Shown here piece by piece: positions 44,482 to 53,009 of a stretch of DNA of 64,000 nucleotides. The position numbers and the translations under genes are program-made. How positions within the stretch are numbered: the first letter of the stretch is position 1; every line of letters begins with the position of its first letter. Below the pieces are notes generated by a model, which was given only the letters and a program-made list of their open reading frames with translations, did not search any database and was not told where the DNA came from. Source of the stretch: Defluviicoccus sp. (GTDB lineage Bacteria > Pseudomonadota > Alphaproteobacteria > MPNO01); assembly GCA_022823775.1 (NCBI GenBank), contig JAJEHI010000008.1, positions 23,770 to 87,769 on the forward strand. Reading direction: 5' to 3'.

Positions 44482-45489
44482 ATGACCCAGCGCGTGGCCC
44501 TTTCCGATTTTCACGAGGCCATGGAAGCGGCGAACGTCGTCGCGCTCTGGGAGCTTGAGGACACCGACAACGGGCCGCCCGAGCCGCCGCATATCTGGCG
44601 CTGGGAGACGCTGGAGCCCTTGCTGGAAACCGCGATCGAGGCGACCTCGATGAGCGACGCGGAGCGCCGGGTGCTGGTGCTCAACAACCCGGCGCTACTG
44701 GAGTCCGGACGCAGCCGGGGCTCCGGTCTCACGCTCGGCTTCAACCTGCAGATCCTGATGCCGGGCGAGACCGCGCGGCCGCACCGCCATTCGATGAACG
44801 CGCTGCGCTTCGTCATGGAGGGGAAGGGCGCGACGACGGTGGTCGACGGCAAGCCCTGCCCGATGGAGCCGGGCGACATGATCCTGACCCCCGGCTGGAC
44901 CTGGCACGAGCATGTCCACGAAGGCGACGCACGCATGATCTGGCTGGACGTGCTCGACGTGCCGTTCCATCAATACCTCGACACCGGCGAGTTCGAGCCG
45001 GGCCCGGCCCGGGACCTGCCCGACCTGCCGCCGGACGAAGCTTTCGGAGCGCCGGGATTCGTGCCTGTCTCCGGCGCGGCGGACATGGCCTATTCGCCGC
45101 TGTTCCGCTACCCGTGGGACACCGCGCGCGCCGCCCTGGCCGCGCTGCCGCCCGCCGCCGACGGCAGCCGGCGCATGCTCTACGCCAACCCGCTCACCGG
45201 CGGCCCGACGATGGCGACGATGGAGTGCTCGCTCCTGTCGCTCGCCCGGGGCTGCCCGACGCGGGCCTATCGCTCCAACAGCAACTCAGCCTTCATCGTT
45301 GTCGGCGGCGAGGGGCGCTCGGAGATCGGCGAGACGACGCTGGAGTGGCGCCGGCACGATATCGTCTCGCTGCCGCACGGCCACTGGATCGGCCACACCG
45401 CGGAGACCGAGGACGCCTATTTGTTCGAGGTTTCCGACCGCGAGATGCTGAAGCGGCTGCACATCCTGCGGGACGAATTCGCCGACTGA
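44482..45489 (+). CDS. Gentisate 1,2-dioxygenase-like bicupin
   Basis: This 335-residue iron enzyme cleaves gentisate to maleylpyruvate or acts on a close analogue such as 1-hydroxy-2-naphthoate. The N-terminal cupin holds HRHSMNALRFVMEG (His101, His103) and GWTWHEHVHEGD (His142, His144), the usual iron ligands. The second cupin includes YRSNSNSAFIVVGGEG and PHGHWIGHTAETED. The start is preceded by AGGAGGCGGC. It opens the ring-cleavage block that continues to 48614. Confidence 0.87.
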   Translation: MTQRVALSDFHEAMEAANVVALWELEDTDNGPPEPPHIWRWETLEPLLETAIEATSMSDAERRVLVLNNPALLESGRSRGSGLTLGFNLQILMPGETARPHRHSMNALRFVMEGKGATTVVDGKPCPMEPGDMILTPGWTWHEHVHEGDARMIWLDVLDVPFHQYLDTGEFEPGPARDLPDLPPDEAFGAPGFVPVSGAADMAYSPLFRYPWDTARAALAALPPAADGSRRMLYANPLTGGPTMATMECSLLSLARGCPTRAYRSNSNSAFIVVGGEGRSEIGETTLEWRRHDIVSLPHGHWIGHTAETEDAYLFEVSDREMLKRLHILRDEFAD

Positions 45490-45498
45490 CCGCCCGTC

Positions 45499-46356
45499 TC
45501 AAAAAGGCCTGTCGCCCAGCACCGTCGTGCGGTGCATGGTCCGGATGTCGGGATAGGCGTAGCCGCCGGTCGCGTAGTGGATCACGCAGCGGTTGTCCCA
45601 CATCAGCAAATCGCCGTCCCGCCACTCGTTCAGGTATACGAATTCGGGGCGGATCTGGTGGGCGAACAGGATGTCGAGGAGGGGCTGGGCCTCGTCGTCG
45701 TCCATGCCCTCGATGCCGACGGTGAAGCGCGGCTGGACGTAGAGCGATTTCTCGCCGGTCTCGGGGTGGGTCCTGACGATCGGGTGCGCGACATCGGGGA
45801 AGCGCGCGGTCTGGCCTTTGTAGAACGCGTCCGCGTCCTTCCTAAGCGGCGAGATCTCGACGCGCGGGTTGACCAGCTTGCTCGGGTTGTGGATCGCCCG
45901 CCTTCCCTCGATCCTCGCCTTGATGTCCGCCGGCAGCGCGGCGTAGGCCCTGGTCATGCAGGCGAAGGCGGTGTCGCCGCCCTCGCTCGGCAGCGTCACC
46001 GCCTGCAGTAGGGTGCAAAGGCTCGGGGTCTCCTTGAACGACAGGTCGGTGTGCCAGGAATCCCCGGCGTCCGGCACGCCGACGGGCTCGCCGTCCTTCA
46101 GATCGTTCGAAAGCACCATGACGTGCTCGTTGTCCGGCAGGTTGTAGCGCCGGTTGTCGTGCACCTCGAGCGGGCCGAAGCGGGCGGCGAATCCAACCTG
46201 GTCGGCGGGGTCCAGATACTGTTCGCGGAACACGAGCACCCGGTAGCGGTGGAAGGCGTCGAGCACCGCGGCGAATGCCGCCCCGTCGAGGTCGCGGGCA
46301 ATGTCGATCCCGGAGACTTCCGCCCCGAGCACGTCCGACAGCGGCGCGATATTCAT
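45499..46356 (-). CDS. TauD/TfdA-family Fe(II)/2-oxoglutarate dioxygenase
   Basis: The 285-residue dioxygenase couples 2-oxoglutarate decarboxylation to substrate hydroxylation. The iron ligands are His and Asp in DSWHTDLSFKE and the late His in WDNRCVIHYATGG; the Arg that holds 2-oxoglutarate is in DIRTMHRTTV. The ATG at 46356 follows GGGGACGAGC; ATG 46368 is an alternative. It is convergent with gentisate dioxygenase and divergent from the cupin pair. The substrate could be an aryloxy acid, sulfonate or similar. Confidence 0.92.
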   Translation of the reverse strand: MNIAPLSDVLGAEVSGIDIARDLDGAAFAAVLDAFHRYRVLVFREQYLDPADQVGFAARFGPLEVHDNRRYNLPDNEHVMVLSNDLKDGEPVGVPDAGDSWHTDLSFKETPSLCTLLQAVTLPSEGGDTAFACMTRAYAALPADIKARIEGRRAIHNPSKLVNPRVEISPLRKDADAFYKGQTARFPDVAHPIVRTHPETGEKSLYVQPRFTVGIEGMDDDEAQPLLDILFAHQIRPEFVYLNEWRDGDLLMWDNRCVIHYATGGYAYPDIRTMHRTTVLGDRPF

Positions 46357-46400
46357 GCTCGTCCCCATCCCGGCCCGGCCGCGCCGGCCCGGCCGCGCGC

Positions 46401-46428
46401 TGGACACCCCCAGCGCGCCAAATATAAT
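46401..46428 (+). promoter_or_regulatory. Strong candidate sigma-70 promoter for the cupin pair
   Basis: TGGACA (46401-46406) and a perfect TATAAT (46423-46428) are separated by 16 bases. The leader to the ATG at 46470 would be about 35 bases. It is the best consensus promoter seen in the window. Confidence 0.62.
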
Positions 46429-46469
46429 CCACCGGCTTCGCGAATGCAGTTTTTCGGAGGGCCGCGCTC

Positions 46470-47072
46470 ATGGCGGATCGGTCGACGGAGGCGGGCGGCA
46501 TCGAGGTCGGCACCAAGCAGGCCGGCATCGGTCACAACCGGCCGAAGGAAGTCGTCTGGGAGCGCTGGCAGAGAAAGCGCACCTTCGTGCGCGCGCTGGA
46601 AGGCACCTACGGAGAGCTCCAGGAGGAGCTCTACAACCAGCCCCGCGTCTACAAGGCCACCGACCAGGAATGGCGCGGCGGGCCGCAGCTCTTCGACAAG
46701 TCCATCGTCAACCCGATGAAGACCGACATCGCGCAGTCGATCGAGACCCATATCTCGGTGATCGCGCCCAGGGGCACCGGCCAGCGCCACGGCCACATGA
46801 ACTCGGCGATCTTCTACTGCCTGCGCGGCAAGGGGTACGACATCCACGACGGCAAGCGCTTCGACTACGAGGCGGGCGACATCATGGTGGTCGAGAACGG
46901 CTGCGTTCACCAGCACTTCAACGCGTCCGAGGACGAGGATCTGGTGCTGCTGGTGATGAAGGCGAAGCCGCTCTTCCTGTTCATGCACATGCTGTTCCAG
47001 AAGATCGCCAAGTACCCGCCCAAGGAGGCGGTGCCGGGCTGGGAGGACTGGACGCCTCCCTCCGACATCTGA
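46470..47072 (+). CDS. Cupin protein with intact metal site
   Basis: This 200-residue single-domain cupin has motif 1 RGTGQRHGHMNSAIFYCLRG (His107, His109) and motif 2 GDIMVVENGCVHQHF (His147, His149), enough for a metal site. The first 90 residues are a helical extension. A second cupin gene follows after 23 bases. A two-cupin oxygenase, with this one as the metal-bearing subunit, is a reasonable model, but the reaction is unknown. Confidence 0.87.
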   Translation: MADRSTEAGGIEVGTKQAGIGHNRPKEVVWERWQRKRTFVRALEGTYGELQEELYNQPRVYKATDQEWRGGPQLFDKSIVNPMKTDIAQSIETHISVIAPRGTGQRHGHMNSAIFYCLRGKGYDIHDGKRFDYEAGDIMVVENGCVHQHFNASEDEDLVLLVMKAKPLFLFMHMLFQKIAKYPPKEAVPGWEDWTPPSDI

Positions 47073-47095
47073 CCGACCGGAGAGGAGCGAACACG

Positions 47096-47692
47096 GTGGC
47101 GGACGAGAAGGACATCGCGAGGCTCGGCGAGAACAGCGCCGACATCTACGCCGAATGGCTTCGGGAATCGGCCGACTTCCGGGCCGACTACCGGCAGCGG
47201 CTGACCGTGGTCAAGGCGAAGGACATGCCGTTCGAGAACTCGCCGGACGGGCTCTTGAAGCACATGGTCCACGAGAAGCTCAACACCACCGAGTGCTGCC
47301 TCGACATCTACATGCAATTCCTCGAGCCCGGCGGGAAATCCGGCAAGTCGCGCAAGCTCGCCGAGCAGATCGTCTATGTCGCCGAGGGCTCCGGCTACGA
47401 CCTCCACTGGGACGTCCGGTTCGAGGTCGATGTCGACTTCACGTGGAGCTGGGCCGAAGAGCCGAAGAAATACGAGTGGTCCAGGGGCGATTTCGTCTTC
47501 ATCCCCGCCTACTGCATCAAGCAGCACGTGAATGCCGATCCCGACAACGGGGCGCGGCTGATCGTGATGACCAACCGGATCTTCAAGGCGATGGGCCTCG
47601 ACTGGGTCGAGCAGGTCGAGAACGCCGAAGGCTACGAGGGCGACCTGCCGACCGAGCTCGCCGGACCGGGCTGGTTTCCGGATCCGCGCTGA
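47096..47692 (+). CDS. Cupin-like protein with degenerate metal site
   Basis: The 198-residue protein starts at a GTG (VADEKDIARLGENS) behind GGAGAGGAGC. It shares the layout of the preceding cupin, including the helical N-terminus, but motif 1 reads GGKSGKSRKLAEQIVYVAEG with no His pair. An inserted stretch rich in Trp, Asp and Glu lies between the motifs. Motif 2 (GDFVFIPAYCIKQHVN) keeps one His. It is probably a non-metal partner of the first cupin. Confidence 0.83.
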   Translation: MADEKDIARLGENSADIYAEWLRESADFRADYRQRLTVVKAKDMPFENSPDGLLKHMVHEKLNTTECCLDIYMQFLEPGGKSGKSRKLAEQIVYVAEGSGYDLHWDVRFEVDVDFTWSWAEEPKKYEWSRGDFVFIPAYCIKQHVNADPDNGARLIVMTNRIFKAMGLDWVEQVENAEGYEGDLPTELAGPGWFPDPR

Positions 47693-47696
47693 GTCC

Positions 47697-47726
47697 GTGA
47701 CAGCGGCGAGAAATCCGGGCTAGAGT
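47697..47726 (+). promoter_or_regulatory. Candidate promoter for the LigB-like gene
   Basis: GTGACA (47697-47702) and TAGAGT (47721-47726) match five and four consensus bases with an 18-base spacer, 24 bases before the ATG at 47751. It begins right after the second cupin gene. Confidence 0.4.
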
Positions 47727-47750
47727 TCCGACCCTCGGAGGATCGGAACC

Positions 47751-48614
47751 ATGGCCGAAATCGTTGCCGTCTGCGCGCTGTCGCACGCGCCGGGTTTGAC
47801 CGGCTGGCTCGACCGGGCGCCGCCGGAGGAGCAGGAAAGCCTTACCCGGGGTTTTCACGGGCTCGGCAGGATGCTGCGCGAGACCCGGCCCGACGCGATC
47901 GTCGGCATCGCGAACGACCACCTTCTCAACCTGCCGCTCGATTCGTCCGCCGATTTCTGCGTCGGCACCGCCGCGCGGTGGACTGGCCCGGCGGAATGGT
48001 TCTCGGACTGGCTCAACGTCCCCCCATACGAGGTGGCGGGGCATCCGGATCTCGCCGCGACGTTGATCCGCGAGGGCGACCGGCGGGGGCTCAGGCTGGC
48101 CTGGAAGGACCGGCTGCTGTTCGACGACAACTGGTCGGTCCCGCTACTCTATCTGACGCCCGACCACGACGTTCCGCTGGTCCCGATCCACATGAACTGC
48201 ATCGTCCCGCCCTTGCCGAGCCCGGAGGAGTGCTACCGGGTCGGACGGGCGATCGCCGACATCGTGCGCACCTGCCGCCCCGCGGGCGAACGGGTCGCGA
48301 TCATGGGGACCGGCGGTCTCAGCCACGATCCGGGCGGGCCGAAATATTTCGACGTCGATGAGGCGTTCGACCGCGCCTTCCTCGCCCTCCTCGAAGAAGG
48401 CGATCCGGAAAAGGTCGTGGCCGAGACGACGCTTGAGAAGATGGCGGCCGCCGGCGACGGCGGCACCACCGAGCTGTTGTCCTGGATCGTCGCGATGGGC
48501 GCCGTCGGCGACCGCAAGGCGCGGACGGTCTGCTACGAGCCCGCGGTCGAGCTCCGCTGCGGCATGGGCTGCGTCTGGTGGGACATGGCTGAGGAGACGG
48601 CGGAAGTTTCGTGA
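47751..48614 (+). CDS. LigB-like class III extradiol dioxygenase family protein
   Basis: This 287-residue protein has the protocatechuate 4,5-dioxygenase beta-subunit fold, which cleaves catechol-like rings with Fe(II). His12 (ALSHAPGLTG) and His57 (IANDHLLNL) fit the two His ligands, and a late Glu could be the third. The catalytic DHG motif that follows in active members reads FDDNWSVPLLYL here, without His. MGTGGLSHDPGG is conserved-looking. No alpha subunit is present. It may act on a non-catechol substrate or have altered chemistry. Confidence 0.83.
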   Translation: MAEIVAVCALSHAPGLTGWLDRAPPEEQESLTRGFHGLGRMLRETRPDAIVGIANDHLLNLPLDSSADFCVGTAARWTGPAEWFSDWLNVPPYEVAGHPDLAATLIREGDRRGLRLAWKDRLLFDDNWSVPLLYLTPDHDVPLVPIHMNCIVPPLPSPEECYRVGRAIADIVRTCRPAGERVAIMGTGGLSHDPGGPKYFDVDEAFDRAFLALLEEGDPEKVVAETTLEKMAAAGDGGTTELLSWIVAMGAVGDRKARTVCYEPAVELRCGMGCVWWDMAEETAEVS

Positions 48615-48635
48615 CCCTCTGCCGGCCGGCGCGCC

Positions 48636-49124
48636 TCAGCGGTCGGCCTCGCTGACGCCCCAGACCGCCGTCTTCCGGATCCAGCCGTTCCGGCCCGAGA
48701 ATTCGGCCGAGCACCACGCGCCCTCGCAGCGGTCCAGCCGGCCGACGGCGCGGCGCTCGACCCGCGCAACCGCGCGCGCCCCGGCGTCCGGTTTGCGGCG
48801 GAGCGCCGCCGGCCCGTCGACCACGATGACGCTGCGGCGCCCGGACAGCAGCGACTGGTGAATCCAGCCCTCGCTCCCCTCCCAGTCCCGGATCCTGCGC
48901 CACGTCTCGAACCTGCCGACGATGCGGACCGGCAGGCCGCGCCGCACGAACACCCATGCGATGGGATAACGCCGCCCGGGCCCGAACCGCACGTTGGTCT
49001 TCGCCGAGCGCAGCGAAACGAAGCGGGGTTTCTCGGCCCCCGCCGCGGCCGGTTCGCCCGCGCCCGCCGCCGGCCCGTCCGCCGCGGCCAGGCCGAGGGC
49101 CGCGGCAATCATCAGAAGACGCAT
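48636..49124 (-). CDS. Secreted protein with two SH3-like domains
   Basis: The 162-residue protein has an N-terminal signal peptide (MRLLMIAAALGLAAADGPAA) and two bacterial SH3 repeats: KTNVRFGPGRRYPIAWVFVR with EGWIHQSLL, then LRRKPDAGARAVARVERRAV with NGWIRKTAVWGV. Such periplasmic proteins bind cell wall or partner proteins. It is divergent from the 2-hydroxyacid dehydrogenase, a pairing I believe is common in Alphaproteobacteria. Confidence 0.88.
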   Translation of the reverse strand: MRLLMIAAALGLAAADGPAAGAGEPAAAGAEKPRFVSLRSAKTNVRFGPGRRYPIAWVFVRRGLPVRIVGRFETWRRIRDWEGSEGWIHQSLLSGRRSVIVVDGPAALRRKPDAGARAVARVERRAVGRLDRCEGAWCSAEFSGRNGWIRKTAVWGVSEADR

Positions 49125-49249
49125 CCCAGGTCCCGTGCCTCGCCGCGTGGCGTCGGGCAGTATAGCCCATGCCCGGACCGGTCCGTGCTCTGGACAACGC
49201 GGCGCCGGGTTGATACAGGCGTCCCGCCCCCGAACCCGCGACCGGATCG

Positions 49250-50239
49250 ATGACGACCCAGAAACCCTCCGTCCTCGTCACGCGCAAGCTGCCCCAGGCG
49301 ATCGAGACCCGTCTGATGGAGTTGTTCGAGACGCGGCTCAACCCGACCGACGAGCCGATGCCGGCGGAAGCGCTGATTGCCGCCGCCGCCGATTGCGACG
49401 TGCTGGTGCCGACGGTTACCGACAGGCTCTCGGCCGAAATCCTCGGCGCGCTGCCCGAGCGGGTGAAGCTGATCGCCAATTTCGGGGTCGGCGTCGATCA
49501 CATCGACCTCGCCGCCGCCGCCGCGCGCGGGATCGTCGTGACCAACACTCCGGGCGTGCTCACCGAGGACACCGCCGACCTCACCATGGCGCTGATGCTG
49601 AGCGCGCCGCGCCGCATGGTCGAGGGCGACCGGCTCGCGCGGTCCGGCGAATGGGTGGGCTGGACCCCCACGTTCATGATGGGCCACCGGGTGTCCGGCA
49701 AGCGGCTCGGCATCGTCGGCATGGGCCGCATCGGCACCGCGGTAGCGCGCCGCGCGCGCGGCTTCTCGATGTCGATCCACTACCACAACCGCCGCCGCGT
49801 CCACCGCGAGGTCGAGGCCGAGCTCGAAGCGACCTGGTGGGAAGACCTCGACCAGATGCTCGCGCACATGGACTTTATCTCGATCAACTGCCCGCACACC
49901 GCCGAGACCCGGCACCTCTTGTCGGAGAAGCGGCTGCGCTCGCTGCAGCCCCACGCCTATATCGTCAATACCGCGCGCGGCGAGATCGTCGACGAGGCCG
50001 CGCTCGCCCGCTGTCTCGCCGAAGGCGTGCTGGCCGGCGCCGGTCTCGACGTCTACGAGCGCGAGCCGGAGATCGACGAGGGTTTGCGCCGCCTCGACAA
50101 CGCGGTGCTCGCCCCGCATCTCGGCTCGGCGACCCGCGAGGGGCGCATCGCGATGGGCGAGCGGGTGACGATCAACATCAAGACCTTCGTCGACGGCCAC
50201 GCGCCGCCCGACCGGGTGTTCCCCGCCGACGGGCTGTAG
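49250..50239 (+). CDS. D-2-hydroxyacid dehydrogenase (glyoxylate/hydroxypyruvate reductase type)
   Basis: The 329-residue NAD(P)-dependent reductase binds its cofactor at GIVGMGRIGTAVARRARGF and has the catalytic Arg in VNTARGEIVDE, the Glu in YEREPEIDEG and the His in LAPHLGSAT. It reduces glyoxylate, hydroxypyruvate or similar 2-keto acids. The ATG at 49250 begins MTTQKPSVLVTRKLP. It could handle glyoxylate arising from catabolism in the window, but it is widespread in this group. Confidence 0.93.
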   Translation: MTTQKPSVLVTRKLPQAIETRLMELFETRLNPTDEPMPAEALIAAAADCDVLVPTVTDRLSAEILGALPERVKLIANFGVGVDHIDLAAAAARGIVVTNTPGVLTEDTADLTMALMLSAPRRMVEGDRLARSGEWVGWTPTFMMGHRVSGKRLGIVGMGRIGTAVARRARGFSMSIHYHNRRRVHREVEAELEATWWEDLDQMLAHMDFISINCPHTAETRHLLSEKRLRSLQPHAYIVNTARGEIVDEAALARCLAEGVLAGAGLDVYEREPEIDEGLRRLDNAVLAPHLGSATREGRIAMGERVTINIKTFVDGHAPPDRVFPADGL

Positions 50240-50263
50240 CGCCGCGCGCCCCGGGGCCCGCCG

Positions 50264-51253
50264 ATGAGACCGGTTCCCCCCTTCCGACGCCGCTGGCCCT
50301 GGATCGGCGCCGACCTCCAGACGATACGGAACGTGCTTCCAGGCAGGCTTCCCGGCATCCCGCCCGAGTCCGGCCGACGCTTCGAGATCCCGCTCCGCGA
50401 CGGCAGCGGGGACCGGCTGGTCGCCCGCTACCACCCCGCGCCGGGCACCGCGCCGGCGGCGCTGCTGATCCCCGGGCTCACCGGCTGCGAGGCGAGCCGG
50501 CACGTGCTGCAGGCGGCGGGCGCGTTTCTGGCCGCGGGCCACCCGGCGATCCGCCTCAACCTGCGCGGATCGCCGCCCGGCCGCTCGCTCGCCCGCGGGC
50601 ACTATCACATGGACCGGGTGCGCGACCTCGCCGACGCCTGCCGTGCGGCGGCGGCGCTGGACCCCGGCATCCGGGAACGGGGCATCGTCGTGCTGGGCTA
50701 CTCGCTGGGCGGGGCGCTGGCGCTCCGCCTCGCCGCGGCGCCCTTCCTTCCCGCGATCGTGAGGGCGGCGGTGTCGATCTCCGCGCCGCTCGATCTCGCC
50801 GCCGCGGCGGAGCGGATCGCCCGGCCCCGCAACCGCCTCTACGAGCGCTGGCTGCTCGCCCGCCTCAGGGAGGAAACCGGGCCGGTCTGGCGCCCCGCGC
50901 CGGCGGCGGTCCGGAACGCGGTCCGGGCGGCGCGCCACATACGGGATTTCGACGACGCGCTGACCGCGGGGGAGGCCGGGTTCCGCGACGCGGCGGATTA
51001 CTACGCGTCATGCTCGCCGGCCCGCTCGCTCGGCGCGCTCCGCGTGCCGGCGCTGATCGTCCACGCGGACGACGATCCCTGGGTGCCGCCGCCCGCGGTC
51101 GACGCCTCGCCGCGCCTCCGCGTCGTCGTGACGCGGGGCGGCGGTCATGTCGGGTTTCACGGGAAGGGGAGCCGGCTGCCCTGGTACCTGGCCGCCGCCG
51201 CCGGCTTCGTTCGGAACCGCGCGGACGCCCGCTCCGCCCCGGCCCCGCCCTGA
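50264..51253 (+). CDS. YheT-type alpha/beta hydrolase
   Basis: The 329-residue serine hydrolase has the nucleophile elbow GYSLGGALALRLAA, the acid in VHADDDPWVPP and the His in RGGGHVGFHG. The N-terminal RRWPWIGADLQTIRNVLPG is the usual start of the YheT family, whose natural esters are not well known. It follows the hydroxyacid dehydrogenase by 24 bases and may be co-transcribed. It ends convergent with the STAS gene. Confidence 0.9.
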   Translation: MRPVPPFRRRWPWIGADLQTIRNVLPGRLPGIPPESGRRFEIPLRDGSGDRLVARYHPAPGTAPAALLIPGLTGCEASRHVLQAAGAFLAAGHPAIRLNLRGSPPGRSLARGHYHMDRVRDLADACRAAAALDPGIRERGIVVLGYSLGGALALRLAAAPFLPAIVRAAVSISAPLDLAAAAERIARPRNRLYERWLLARLREETGPVWRPAPAAVRNAVRAARHIRDFDDALTAGEAGFRDAADYYASCSPARSLGALRVPALIVHADDDPWVPPPAVDASPRLRVVVTRGGGHVGFHGKGSRLPWYLAAAAGFVRNRADARSAPAPP

Positions 51254-51272
51254 GCGGCGGGGCGCCGCCGGC

Positions 51273-51611
51273 TCAGGAGTCGAAGGAGGCGAGCGCGTCG
51301 GCCCGGGACGGGTGGATCGCGACGATCTTGTCGAAGCCGCTGATCTGGAAGACCTCCCGGATCGGGCCGGACATCGAGCAGAGCGCGAATTTGGCGTTGC
51401 GGCTCGACAGCGACTTGGCGGTCATCAGCACGGCGCGCAGGCCGGCGCTGCTGATATAGCCCAGATTCTCGCAGTCGATCAGCACGGCGCGGTCGTTTTC
51501 GTCGATCGCGGTCCTGATCGCCTCCTCGAACTGGGCGACGTTCGAACCGTCGATCCGCCCGCCGACCTGGGCGGTCAGCACGCCCTCCTGCCGTTCCGTC
51601 GTTACATCCAT
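51273..51611 (-). CDS. STAS-domain anti-sigma factor antagonist-like protein
   Basis: This 112-residue protein fills a single STAS domain: VLTAQVGGRIDGSNVAQFEE, then VLIDCENLGYISSAGLRAVL. The Ser pair in YISSAGLR is the site phosphorylated in SpoIIAA-type antagonists. The ATG at 51611 has CAGGAGACC upstream. It directly follows the GPP34 gene on the same strand; no anti-sigma kinase or phosphatase is nearby, so a role in lipid or membrane regulation with GPP34 is worth considering. Confidence 0.9.
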   Translation of the reverse strand: MDVTTERQEGVLTAQVGGRIDGSNVAQFEEAIRTAIDENDRAVLIDCENLGYISSAGLRAVLMTAKSLSSRNAKFALCSMSGPIREVFQISGFDKIVAIHPSRADALASFDS

Positions 51612-51685
51612 CTTGTCGGTCTCCTGAACTTCATTCGGTGTCTGTCGGTGTTCCGGTGCCCCCGGGGGCTGGCGCGGGGCGCGGA

Positions 51686-52339
51686 TCAGTGCATCGGCAT
51701 GGCGATCGCCGCCGCGAGCGAGGTCTCGATCTCCCGTACCGCCTTCGCGACCTCCCGTCCCATGAGGTCGAGCTTGCGGACCTGCGCGATGCGCTCCGCG
51801 GCCGAATCCAGTTCCGCGGTGGATAGCAGGCTGCCGAATATGCCGCAAACGTCGGAGAGGGAGATGAGCAGAATGTCGCGCGCGTCCGGAATTTCGTCGC
51901 TGAACAGGACGCCCATGAGGCGGAGCTTGACCTCCCGCACGGTCCGGTTGTCGATCACCGGGTAGCGGCGGGTCTGGAACACCCACATGAAGCGGTCGTC
52001 CTCCTGGCGGAGGATGCCACGCTCCACCAGGCGGGCGAGGGAACGGTCGTGGATCCCGTCGGCGTGAACCGCGGTTTCCCTGATCCAGTGGGCGGTGTCG
52101 TGGCTTTCCGTCGACTCCACGATGCGCTCCAGCGTCGGGTCGAGCAGATCGTCGTCGAGCGGCGTCGGGTCGATCACGAACAGCCGTTCGGGGTCGGTGT
52201 CGATGCGGTTCTCCATGGCGAGGTCCATCAGGACCGCGCCGGCGAGCGCGCAATCGAGCGACGGCGCGGGCACGTCGACGAATTTCCCGCCATTATCGTT
52301 CAACAGAAGAAGCATCACTTCTTCGGAAAATCTCAACAT
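51686..52339 (-). CDS. GPP34/GOLPH3-domain protein
   Basis: The 217-residue, mostly helical protein matches the bacterial GPP34 family, relatives of the eukaryotic Golgi phosphoprotein that binds phosphoinositides. Key stretches are EEVMLLLLNDNGGKFVDVPA, LDCALAGAVLMDLAMENRID and LVERGILRQEDDRFMWVFQT. The ATG at 52339 follows GGGGGAGAT; a TTG start at 52363 is possible. It is paired with the STAS gene (74 bases between). The bacterial role of this family is poorly known. Confidence 0.85.
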   Translation of the reverse strand: MLRFSEEVMLLLLNDNGGKFVDVPAPSLDCALAGAVLMDLAMENRIDTDPERLFVIDPTPLDDDLLDPTLERIVESTESHDTAHWIRETAVHADGIHDRSLARLVERGILRQEDDRFMWVFQTRRYPVIDNRTVREVKLRLMGVLFSDEIPDARDILLISLSDVCGIFGSLLSTAELDSAAERIAQVRKLDLMGREVAKAVREIETSLAAAIAMPMH

Positions 52340-53009
52340 GCGCAATATCTCCCCCGCCCCCAAGGCGTTGTCCGGACTTGTGGCGGCGCATCATGGCACG
52401 CGGGGGCCGGCGGTGCCATCCCGAATGCGCGCCTCTTGCCGGCTCACGGCGGATAGGTTTGGCCGAATTCGACGCGCACCCGCCGCGCGGTCGGATCGGG
52501 CGGGATTCGCCGCCGTTATCGCCTCCCACCGGTCCGGGCGGCGGTCGGGATCGATGACGTATATCGGCAAGCTCAGGCGCGGCCGCCAGGCGACTTGTTA
52601 CACACGGACGCCGGTCCCAGCCACCGGAATTTCGTGGCCTGCCCTATGCGGACCTAATCGTGAGCCCGGAAGTGCGACCGGTTGCCCTTGAAAGCGGGTG
52701 GCAGGCGGCAGCACGGATCAAAATGGACCGACTTGATAACTTGACGGGTGGGTGGCCCACGGCATTTCTTCCGTCATGCCCGGACTTGTTCCGGGCATCC
52801 ACGTGGGGCCGCCGGCTCGTTCCCTCCCGGTTCGCACCGCGATGCAACAAGACGTGGATGGCCGGAACAAGTCCGGGCATGACGGCGGGGCGGGCGCTGC
52901 GTCGACCGTGGTGGGCGGCGGAAGAGACGCACGGTGCCCCGGCGGGACGGCGTTCCGCTTGCCGATCCGCGCCAACCCACCGCCCGTCGGGTAACCCATG
53001 TGAGCCCGA
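52340..53009. other. Noncoding stretch with a palindromic repeat
   Basis: These 670 bases separate the GPP34 gene from the sulfotransferase gene. The only structure I see is the inverted repeat at 52771-52885; the remaining open frames are short, lack ribosome sites and have no recognisable products. It may mark the boundary of the following glycan genes. Confidence 0.6.
52771..52885. repeat. Long inverted repeat with 34-base arms
   Basis: The arms at 52771-52804 and 52852-52885 match as inverse complements at 33 of 34 positions, centred on 47 bases. The core CCGTCATGCCCGGACTTGTT is of a type seen dispersed in high-GC alphaproteobacterial genomes. It could fold into a long hairpin or be a non-autonomous mobile element. 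Confidence 0.8.

Noticed and set aside
44482..48614. The ring-cleavage block as one operon
   Set aside because: The TauD gene is on the opposite strand in its middle and separate promoters are visible before the cupins and the LigB-like gene.
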